Under the pieces are notes generated by a model. That model was given only the letters and a program-made list of their open reading frames with translations. It ran no database searches and was not told where the DNA came from. From positions 6,995,373 through 7,059,372 of the forward strand of contig JANVCC010000047.1 of assembly GCA_025345505.1 (NCBI GenBank): a DNA stretch of 64,000 nt. The letters run 5' to 3'. Both the position numbers and the translations under genes were made by a program. This document shows positions 1-9,475 of this stretch, piece by piece. The stretch is from Todiramphus chloris collaris (Eukaryota; Chordata; Aves; Coraciiformes; Alcedinidae). The stretch's first letter is position 1, and each line of letters starts with the position of its first letter.

Positions 1-948
1 GAGTATGTGGAATCCACAGTTTCTAAAAGCAATCTCAGTATTCACTTCAAATCCCTGTATATTAGTTTTGAAAAGCAAGACAAAGCTTTTTATGAATGTG
101 GAAAGAACCATGACACCTCTAGACTGCATGAGAATTTCTTTTTTTTCCCCTACAATTACCTTGGTTCCCACACTAAATGACAGGCACCTTCACAAAACAA
201 GCGGCGTAAAGTGAAACTGCCCCTTTAAGGACAGAAAAAAATCTCCAAACCCGGCACATCTGCAAATTTACTGCTTGACACTGAGGGAGCAAGGACAGTA
301 ACTGAGTGTGATGGTGTGACCAGCATAGCAATCAATCACTTCTGAGACTTCACCTCACCCTCACTGTAGTACCCATTTATTTTGAAAATCCCCCACTTGC
401 AGCACGTTACAGATGATGGTTTCTCATTCAACACATCTGAGCTAAAGTCCTTTTGAACGGTCTGGGTAACTTCAGAAATGACTATGGCTTTCCTGCATGT
501 AGGTACTCTGAGTTAGTACCTAAACTTATCCAAAAAAGGTGAACTAAAGCAGAGCTGCTCCTCCATGTGAATGATCTGATCTCTGCTGCACCTCAAGGAA
601 GCTATTTCTTATAGTCAGATCACTGCCCCGGGGGGCTCACATACTTCAGAAAGAGCTAATAAAATAAGAAAAAAAAGAAGGATTTACTTACTGGTGATCT
701 GAGTGTTAAGGATTATTTACAATTTTTCCTACAGAGAAAAGGGAATGTAAACCTTGGCTATATATAAAGCAATACCATCAGATCCAGAAGAATCAGAAGA
801 CACAAGGAATCAGTGTAAGAAATAATGACCTCAGATAGATTTTTAAAAATAATGCAGCATATTCTAATTAAAAATAAAATTCTAATTCTGAGAATGCTTA
901 GTGTCTCTGCATGAAAGCTTGATATTGTACATCTGCAATTAAAGTATA

Positions 949-1410
949 TCATACAATCACAGAATGGTTTCAGCTGGAAAAGACCTTTCAGATCCCCAAG
1001 TCCACCTGCTAACCCAGCACTGCCAGGGCACCACTAACCCATGTCCCTCAGCACCACATCTCCACAGCTTTGAAACCCCTCCAGGGATCATGGGAACTCT
1101 ACCAGTGCCCTGGGCAGGCTGGGACAGCCGTGGACAACACTTTTGCGTAAGAAATTGTTCCTCGTGTCCAACCTAAACCTTCCCTAGTGCAACCTCAGGC
1201 TGTTTCTTCTTGTCCTATTGCTTGTTCCTTGGGAGAAGTGACCAACCCCACCTGGCTCCAACCTCCTGTCAGGAAGTTGTGGAGAGCCAGGTCTTCCCTG
1301 AGCCTCCTTTTCTCCAGGCTAAACAACCCCAGGTCCCTCAGCTGCTCCTCAGCACACTTGTGCTCTAGACCCTTCACCAGTTCCATTGCCCTTCTCTGGA
1401 CGTGCACTCC
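949..1410 (-). mobile_element. CR1 LINE 3' fragment, minus orientation
   Basis: It starts with the reversed CR1 3' end (ACAATCACAGAATGG, a degenerate tail) and runs through the untranslated/ORF2 end to TTCTCTGGACGTGCACTCC. It belongs to the subfamily with 'CAGCACTGCCAGGGCACCACT'. Several short frames inside are only fragments of the old element. Confidence 0.93.
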
Positions 1411-2057
1411 AAAGTGCATTTGCCAAGAGCACACACTCCAAAGAGCGTGTCCATATGGCACATAGCCCACAGACACATTTTTTCAGTGACGGAGATGTAG
1501 TAAAAGACCCTCCTTGCTCTTTTGGGCACCACCTATTATCCAAAGATAATCCAATACCCATGATTATCCAAAGATTTCACTACGTTGGCATTCTAGACTT
1601 TGCCAGTCTGCCTTACCAGAGAATTACACAAATCCATGTTTATTTTGGATTACTTGGCTCTATGATACAAGTCTATATAGCTAGGCATAATTAAAGACTC
1701 AGAAGAGATCACAGGTGTAGTCTAACAGATCAAACCCACCCAACAGTTTAAAGACATTCATGTTTTACTGTTCAGTGCTCTCCTCCATCTGCAAGATGTG
1801 AACTGATAAACTTATTCTAGTTCCCAGGACAGCTGCAGTTGAGATTACAGGACTGTTTCTAACCTCCCTCCCTGTTTTCCAATTACTTCAAAGTTTTAAA
1901 TGTGATGACTGTGTATGTCTTGGAATTATCCAGAAACCACTTTTAAGAGTTTCGAAAACATTGATATTTTTGAAATTTTATGACTGATTAGAAAGCTTAT
2001 TTTGCAAACCTGCTAACCTTGTGCTTTCTGCCATAAGATTCCACTGGTTCCTGTCCA

Positions 2058-2152
2058 GCCTGCTCTGGGTGAATCTGCTTTAGCAGGGGGGTTGGATGAG
2101 ATGATCTCCAGAGGTTCCTTCCAACCCTCACCATGCTGGGATTCTGTGATGA
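2058..2152 (+). mobile_element. CR1 LINE 3' tip, plus orientation
   Basis: It contains GTTGGATGAGATGATCTCC, then AGAGGTTCCTTCCAACCCTC, and ends with a degraded ATTCTGTGATGA tail. Only about the last 95 bp remain. Confidence 0.88.
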
Positions 2153-2586
2153 GTACCAGGTCAATCGCAATGGGACTGGGGAAATGAGCTACAAATTAAG
2201 TCTCTGTACTGAGCTCCAGAAGCCAGCACTGAAAATATGCTTGTGAAGCAAGACACACAGATAACTGAATGGAGACTCCCCAAGGCTCCTGAGCTCAAGT
2301 CAGATACGTTCTGCATCTGGGCCCAAAACTATCAAATTCTTATCAAAAGGAGAGTATGTTTTTAATCACATTTATATGAAAAAGCTCAGTGTTTGTAGAA
2401 CTCATTTTTCTTGTAGAAGGATTTTGTCCTCTCTGAGTCCTCAAAATACCAGGCAAGAGTCCATTTTAGTAATGTTTCAACATTGTATTTGGCTTCTGGA
2501 TTGAGATTTCCATACAGAGGATGTTACCTGTGATGCACTTCTGGCCTCAGTCACCAAACTAGGTGACTAGTGCTGGGACAGGTTAT

Positions 2587-2930
2587 AAAATCATAGAATG
2601 TTTTTGGGTTGGAAGGGACCTTTCAAGGTCATCTAGTCCAATGCCCTTGCAGGGAGCAGGGCCATCTGCAACTAGAGCAGGTTGCTCAGAGCCCCAGCCA
2701 ACCTCACCTGCAATGGTGCCAGGGATGGGGCAGCCACCACCTCTCTGGGCAGCCTGGGACAGGCTCTCACCACCCGCAGTGGAAAATATTTCTTCCTTCT
2801 CTCCAGTCTAAGTCTCCCTCTTTTAGTTTAAACCCATCCCCCCTTGTCCTGTTGCAACAGGCCCTGCTCTAAAGTCCCTCCCCATCTTTCTGACAGGCCC
2901 CTTGAAGTTCTAAAAGACTGCTGTAAGGTC
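2587..2930 (-). mobile_element. CR1 LINE 3' fragment, minus orientation
   Basis: It begins TCATAGAATG, then GGGTTGGAAGGGACCTTTC, and continues with the 'GCAGGGAGCAGGGCCATCTG' subfamily type to about CTGTAAGGTC. It is the same subfamily as the copies at 7.4 kb and 59.0 kb. Confidence 0.93.
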
Positions 2931-3989
2931 TTACAGGTGCCTCCTGTTCTTTACATGCTATTTAGTTCTCAACATGATTACTATTTTATAAGAATACCAA
3001 GCAATAATTGTCTCCTATTTCCCTACTCCACCTTTCAGAAGTTGAAAAGACTTGTGAGTAGGCACAAAAATAGACTAACATTATGCACCCAACTGCTGTG
3101 CAGCAGCATTGGTGCATAAGTACTTAATTTCACTGATAATCATAACATACCATTTTGATACCAAGTTCAAACTGAGGGACAACATGAAAAGCTACCCTCA
3201 CAACTTGATGTTTTAATTGGGAGTGCATCCTACTCATAGCACTGTAATTAAGTCACTTCATGAAAGCAATTTCAGACAGCTACACTCTATCCGATCCAGA
3301 ATTTGGGGTAAATTCAACTCCCCAAACTCACCATCAGGCACCAGTGTCAGGAGTAAACTCAGATGGTCCAAGCACTCGTGTTGTTTGTCTGATACTTGAA
3401 TTTGCACGAGTCAAGCTAGGTTAGCTCACGACTAATGATCTCCAAGGGTAGAACCTTTATCAAGATGAAAAGCTCCGACATAAAAGCTAAGGGCCATCGG
3501 TCAGCACAGTGGTGCTTGCTGTCACCTGAACAGCCTTTTCTGGTTCATTTAACCATAATTAGACAGCAAACTACTAATGTCCTTTTCCTCCTCTGGCTGA
3601 TGTCGCAGGGGTTTTGCCCATCAGAAACCACATCAGGAGAAAGCAGCCGTGCCAGTGCCGACTGCCACGCTGAGAACACCCGTCATTACAAGTGCCACTA
3701 ACAACACTGACTCCACTCTTCCTTTCTTCCCACCTGGAATCGACTGCCAAGTCATAAGACCTGCTGCAGAGTTAATGAACACTATTAAATTTGCTCTAAT
3801 CTTAAGAACAAAAGAACTCAGACGGGACTAACTACGGCCAGACCAAGAAAAAAATAAATCTGCTGCCTGCCTGAGGTGAAAGGTAAAAAATACACCAGTT
3901 CTCTGGAAAGTGAGAGCTGGAGGGAAGGCACTTAAAGACATTAAAAAGAACAATAATTCTCAATAGCAGTACCCAACTTTTCTGTAACA

Positions 3990-4510
3990 TCTCTTGACTG
4001 GCTAACTAATAAACACAAGATAAAAGGGAAATAATTCACTGCCAAATGCGCCCAGCTGTAGGTCCACCTCTGGTGCTTCATCAGCAGCTCGAGGCATCTG
4101 CCAATTCTGGTCTTTTTTTTCTTAATTTTCCTTTTGGATGGGTCTAGAAGTGGCAGAGATTGCAGTCTATCAGGGAAAAGGAGCTCAGAGCACGTACGGA
4201 AAGCGGCGCGCAGGACAATAGCGACTATTCCAGCGCACGGCTGCTCGCTTAGATGTCACAGCTCACACTGACAATGACTAATCAGCAAATCTGAATATGC
4301 CACTCAGTACAGAAGTGGTAAATTAGCAATGGCAGAGCACTTCAAATTATGTTTCTCAAAATACAGAACATTTTCTAATCCGGACCAACGTCCTCAGCTA
4401 AAAATAAAACCGTAATTATGGAATTCTGCATTCAGCTGACATTGCCACCAATTTTGGTCAAATTCTGTGGCGCGTAAACAGGTGGAGAATTTGGCCCAAA
4501 ATATTTCCTC
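3990..4510. promoter_or_regulatory. Candidate conserved non-coding element
   Basis: A non-repetitive stretch with far more CpG than the flanks (AAGCGGCGCGCAGGACAATA near 4,200; GTGGCGCGTAAACAGG near 4,470) together with homeodomain-type cores (CCGTAATTATGG near 4,410; CTAATCAGC near 4,280). CpG kept outside repeats and exons suggests constraint. No conservation data are available here, so the call rests on composition only. Confidence 0.25.
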
Positions 4511-5063
4511 CTGCTGGGGGCCAATCTTGTCTGCTCTTTTCAGGGCTATTACTTCCCTTCTCTCACCAGACAGGGAATGAAAAACACAAGGTCAAGACCA
4601 CACAACTTCTTTTAGAAGAATTAATGTATCCAAAGTACACAATTTGGCTCAAAAAGACAGATCTTTTCTCGAAGCCGCTGTGAGAATATTCCAATTAACC
4701 AAGAGAAGCCCTCCTCCATCCACTATTAACAGTCCCCACTGTTGCAAAACTGGGCAGAAAAAAACCAAACCAGGACAAAACCTGTTTGCAGAACTTCTAG
4801 AAACATTTCAATTCCCGCATTTTACATTGGCAGTGGAAAACAGAGAGGAAAAAAAAAAAGATATAATCCAATTTCTTTGAATAATGAAACAGTGTTTCAT
4901 TTAATGTTCTATTTGTTTCAATTTTGTTTTTTTACTTAGCCTTGAGACAGAAATCATATTAAAAGATTACTTTTAATACATTTACCTATTACAGAAAAAA
5001 CATATGACTTTATTATACTCTTCTGACATTTTAAAAACAATATTTCAATGGTCCCAAACTGTC

Positions 5064-5086
5064 TTTTTTTTTTTTTTTTTTTTTTT
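5064..5086. repeat. Homopolymer T23
   Basis: An uninterrupted run of 23 T, followed by CAGG. On the minus strand it is an A-tail-like run following AGGCCTG, but there is no recognisable retrocopy next to it. Confidence 0.95.
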
Positions 5087-6511
5087 CAGGCCTATTTCAA
5101 GGGAAATGTGGTCTATTCATCTCAGGAACAGAAGTGAAATGTTTAAATACTCTATTTGTGGAAGATATGATTTTTTCTGACTCTCACATTAATACAGTGC
5201 TTTAAAGAACAGGTTTTAAAAGATGCACTATATGTAAAGTGTCAAATAACATAATATGAAATCTGAATTACCAAGTAAATGAGCAGTTTCCATATATTCA
5301 GAAGTCTTTGGGGATTTCAGCTAAGAGGTTTACATTTGAGTTGCTTTAATTCATGTGAAGTGTGGTTCTGCTTACCAGGTTTTCAAGTCAGAAAACATTT
5401 ACTCATTTTTCCTCAGAGTCTACAAATGAACATTTGGTGCTTTTTCAAAATATTAATTGAAAAAATAAATATTTGAAAAGCAACTATAAAGGAAGATGAG
5501 AAACTTAATATTGTTTTTAAATGAAAATATTACTCACATGTGTTCCTGTCAAAAGCATGCTACTACCACATGCACCTGGAAACTAGCACTACAGCCCTTG
5601 TCATGCAAGTTAACACCCCATCTTCTGTAATGATATAAAAATATCTCCTATTTTCCTATGACTTTTAAACCTGAACTTCAAAGGTGTCAGAAATCTACTG
5701 GACAGCTCATTTTTGCTGCTGGCCAACAAGCTTAAAGGAGCTTAAATGCATCTCGTTTTGGCAACTAAGCAAGACTCCTAATATTTTGCTAATCCAAAAC
5801 CTATCATGTGCTCCTTGTACCTAGAAAGCGAGAAAAGGTGAACTGCCTCAGAAAGGGATTTGCTAAATTCACCGAAGCACCCTCCTCATTCATCACCTGC
5901 TGACAGCAGGCAGCGAAACAAAGGCTTTGGGTAAATAACGACTCTTATAATGGTATTACCAAGGACTGTATCAAAATGAAAAGTTACTACTTACTGAAAG
6001 TTACGCTTCACCTTGCCCTCATTTTTTCTAGTGCTCTCTCCTTTGAAATCCATTCCAGCAATGGTAGCTCATGACATTTATGCATGATCATTACTCATGA
6101 AAAAGTAGTAATATGTACACAGCAACAAATGGAAATGCTTGTACCTGTCTTACCAATACTATATTTTCAAAAGAACACGTGAGAAAGTAACCACTAAATA
6201 AATTCTAAAAACAAGTAACTTAGGCATGAAAATTTCTGACAGACAAGGTATTGATATTTATACCTGCTACTATTCAATTAAGAAAATGCGTTACATAAGG
6301 ACATCCAAAGAACTCTAAATGCACAGTGTGAGGCATAAGAAACTGCTATAAAGCTAAATATTTCACCATATTATTGGCCAAGATATTTTTATCTTGGTTA
6401 AACTTTTATAAAGCTTGTTTTTACAAAGGAATGTTCAATATCAGCATTCACTACTTAGGCATGGAACAACGTGGCAGAAAGCGTGTCTCTGATGACAAAG
6501 AAGTTACTTAC

Positions 6512-6541
6512 AGGTAATAAGTGTAGGAGTGATAGCTTCTT
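6512..6541 (-). CDS. PTPRM: PTPRM cytoplasmic juxtamembrane microexon (10 residues, probably alternatively spliced)
   Basis: A 30-nt segment lies between a GGCAG acceptor (6542-6546), preceded by about 50 nt rich in pyrimidines, and a perfect GTAAGT donor (6506-6511). Joined in phase 2 to the transmembrane exon it gives MKKR followed by RSYHSYTYYL, with the last codon completed by the next exon. It is symmetric (phase 2-2), so skipping keeps the frame. PTPRT, a close paralogue, carries RNAYSYSYYL at exactly this place, the same length and the same Tyr/Ser pattern; that match, recalled from the known protein, is the main evidence. Four tyrosines right under the membrane could be phosphorylation sites. 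It is far too short to appear as an open frame. It lies 7,543 bp downstream of the transmembrane exon. Confidence 0.85.
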
Positions 6542-6612
6542 CTGCCATGATGGTGGAAGGATTAGGCAGTGGTGGAAAAGATGAAATGGAAGGAAAGAAA
6601 AGCCAAATATTA
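6542..6612 (-). promoter_or_regulatory. Acceptor region of the microexon, with a UGC motif
   Basis: Read on the minus strand, the 70 nt before the microexon are rich in pyrimidines and end in CATGGCAG. A TGC lies 27 nt before the exon. Neuronal microexons controlled by SRRM4 (nSR100) are known to have UGC motifs between the pyrimidine tract and the acceptor. The motif is short and could be chance; neural regulation is inference. Confidence 0.35.
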
Positions 6613-7437
6613 ATGTATGAAAAATCAAGATGAAACTGAGACCAGAACTGATGACACAAATGAAAGGTAGCAAGAATGCATATCTGGGCTTATCATGCAA
6701 CATGTCTGGAACAGACAGATGACATAACCAATCTCCATAAAACTTTAAGCAATACAATACATATATAATGCATCTCTGACTGTTAAAATAAACCACCTTA
6801 AAGTACACCTACTAAGTAATGTTGTTTAACGTATATTTATCTCTGCACATACTATGCACAGAAACACTCCCAATTAGAGTGATAAACCTCCTTCAATTAT
6901 ACCTTGGCTATATTAGGAATAAGGATATGGAGCTTCTAACATGTGCTGAAAGTTTAACAATGTGGAATTTCAGAACACAAATTAAGTAGCTTCTCTTCTT
7001 AGTACTGCAGAATAGCTGGATATCCCTTTCTTTACTGTCCTGCCATTGACCAGACGAGAACTTCCTTCCAGAAGGGAAAAATCAATGGCCACAGCTTTTT
7101 AAGTATTTCAACCGTTTTTAATAGCCATTTAAATTCTGAAGAAAAAAATTATTTCTTGTCACACAAAGAAAAAGGCTGTCCTTGCTGGCTGAAAATATTT
7201 TGGTGGCATTTCCCCATGTGTCAGAGGAAAAAATAAGACCTGATCATCCATCTCTTTTCTTTCTGCCCATATGAATATCAGAAATAATAAGCTGGAGACC
7301 TAAAGACACCATCTCTAGAAATATGGACCAAGACATCCCTTCCTCCGTCATCTCCTGCACACCCAGGTCCTCCACCCAGATATGCTCTGTATGAGCACAA
7401 AGTAGAGAAGTCCTCCAGCTATGTGTATCTGCTTTAA

Positions 7438-7544
7438 ACAGAATCACAGACTGGTTTGGGTGGGAAAGGATTTTAGAGGTCAACTAGTCCAACCCCCCTG
7501 CAGGGAGCAGGGACATCTGCAACTAGAGCAGGTTGCTCAGAGCC
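7438..7544 (-). mobile_element. CR1 LINE fragment, minus orientation, part 1 of 2
   Basis: It contains AGAATCACAGACTGGTTTGG through GGTTGCTCAGAGCC. The element resumes at 7747 after a 202-bp foreign segment; its sequence continues in register there. Confidence 0.93.
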
Positions 7545-7746
7545 TATCCTGGTTTGAGTGAAAACAGAAATAATTCTGTTCAGTAATTTTACTTTTCAGC
7601 TCAGTTCTTCTAATTAACTGCACTTTCTGAAGTTAGCAGCCTGTTCTCACAGACAGTGTCTGCTTCTAGCAGTAATAACACCTCATGTTTAGAGTTACTA
7701 CCAAGGATTGGTGTGCAGACCAAGGCCACTGCTGGGTCTTGTGTAC
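7545..7746 (+). mobile_element. LTR-like 202-bp insertion nested in CR1
   Basis: It opens TATCCTGGTTTGAGTGAAAA and ends near CACTGCTGGGTCTTGTGTAC. It aligns by eye with the first ~200 bp of the solo LTR at 21784, including CGGCTCAGCTCTTCT-like and GCAGACCAAGGCCACTGCTGG segments. A 9-bp direct repeat CTCAGAGCC flanks it (7536-7544 and 7747-7755), whereas the intact CR1 copies at 2.6 and 59.1 kb have this sequence once. It is therefore a genuine later insertion. It lacks the 3' two-thirds of the LTR. Confidence 0.75.
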
Positions 7747-8152
7747 CTCAGAGCCCCGGCCAACCTCACCTGCAATGGTGCCAGGGATGGGGCAGCGACC
7801 ATCTCTTTGGGCAACCCGGGCGAGGAACTCACCACCCTCAGTGTCAAAATTTTCTTTCTTCTCTCCAGTTTAAATCTCCCTCTTTTAGTTTCAAACCATC
7901 ACCCCTTGTCCTGTCCCAACAGGCCCTGCTCAAAAGTCAGTCCCCATCTTTCTGACAGGCCCCTTGAAGTCCTGAAAGGCCATCAGAAGGTCTCCCCGGA
8001 GCTTTCTCTTCTTCAGGCTGAACCCCCCCAGCTCTCCTCCCAGCAGAGGGGTTCCAACCCTCAGATCTTTTTTGTGGCCCTCATCTCTCCCTCCCTCAGT
8101 TTTGAGCCCACTCCAAGCAGGTCTACGACTCTCCAAAAGGGGCAAGTTCCAA
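7747..8152 (-). mobile_element. CR1 LINE fragment, minus orientation, part 2 of 2
   Basis: It resumes with CTCAGAGCCCCGGCCAACC and extends further 5' in the element than most copies here, to about TCCAAAAGGGGCAAGTTCC. The 149-residue frame across it is a relic of the element, not a host gene. Confidence 0.93.
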
Positions 8153-9411
8153 CCTAAATGAATTCCGCATGTTGACTGCAATTAAAAAGAGTCTGGAGAC
8201 CTTAAAACATCTCTGAGCGTAACGTCAAGTAGCATTCACATGTTGGTAAGATAAAAGACTGGAAGGATCCATGGAGACGTTTGTAATTTTCTGAGCACAT
8301 GCACAGAGCCCTTTGACTACAGAGGAAACATGTAAACAGGCCTTGCAAAGGCCTATAACTAACGTTAACTTGCCTCCAGCTACATGCTCCAGGCATCCCT
8401 TTGAAAACTAGGCTTTCATCAAATTTTCTCTCTCATCTTCTTTGTGTGAAGATGCCTTTGGAAAGATTTCCCGGTTTTTATTCCCATTTTTCTGACGCAA
8501 ACAGTGTTGTTCAAACACAAGAGGCTAGATACTGAATCTTTCATCACGTGGCCTGGCTGCAAAAACGTGCACTTGCTCACGTCGAGTTTGAAAAGATGGC
8601 TAAGAAAAGAGTGAGGGGAAACTGCAGAGCAGTTTAAATGCTTCTTCCACCATCACATACCCCGCTGCCTTCACGAAGAAGCACAGGATTGGGTCCTACC
8701 AAAGCAGATCAACTTACCTGCTCTATTAGCAAGGGGTTATTTTTCTGGTTCAGTCCTAATTACATCCCTCCCCCCCAGCCCTTCTCTTCAGAATTACTCA
8801 TTCTTTTGCTTTCACTTAGAATCTCCAGACACTGCCAACCCTGTTTCTTGCCATATGTTGCTATGACAGATTTAATGTAATTAGTACAAATGTTCTCATA
8901 CTTCTAAAAGATGTATAATAATTTGAGAAAGAACAATAAATACAATTAATCAGTGAGGCACTGCTGGTACTAATATGCAGAATTCTGCCAAATATGTTAT
9001 AGAGATAAATTATTCCTTATCAAAAAAATGCTGAAAATCCAGGAGCTTTAATTTGTGTAAATGCCCCACTAGAATTTTGTATAAACTGAGAAAAATTAAG
9101 TCTCAAGCTCCAGTTATTTTTATATTGTTAGTTGTGAGACTTTCCATATGAAAGTCCTTGAGAAAGAAGATTGTGGTTTTTGACTCTCAAGAATACAAGA
9201 CACTGAAAAAAATAGGTAAAGCCAACAAATTAAAAACCTACAAAATGTTTTAGACTTGCAAGTCCTCAGGCCACATGTAAAAGCACCACTGAAAAGATTT
9301 AGATTTTTTTAAGAAGTATGGACAAGTTCCACTTTACTTCCTAGATAAAGCATCAAACTTTCTTTCTATGTATGAAAAGTCTTTTCTCTGTTAGAGTGAC
9401 CCAAAGATTCT

Positions 9412-9475
9412 GGACAACCTTGGCCATATTTTCTTCTGATTTTGGCCAACCTTGACCAAATTTTCTTCTGTGTGT
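9412..9475. repeat. 32-bp tandem duplication
   Basis: Two adjacent copies: GGACAACCTTGGCCATATTT... (9412-9443) and GGCCAACCTTGACCAAATTT... (9444-9475), both with TTCTTCTG. They differ at several bases, so the duplication is old. Confidence 0.85.

Larger units (their letters stand above)
1..6511 (-). other. PTPRM: PTPRM intron (partial) downstream of the microexon
   Basis: This runs past the left edge. It holds three CR1 fragments (949-1410, 2058-2152, 2587-2930), a T23 run and a candidate regulatory block near 4 kb. The expected next exon encoding KLAKKRKE was looked for on the minus strand and is not here. Positions 1-948 hold nothing recognisable. Confidence 0.7.

Noticed and set aside
5064-5100. 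A-tail of a processed pseudogene (minus strand, A23)
   Set aside because: No retrocopied gene sequence is recognisable upstream of the run, and no matching target duplication was found.
7708-8157. 149-residue plus-strand frame
   Set aside because: It is the reverse strand of a CR1 fragment.
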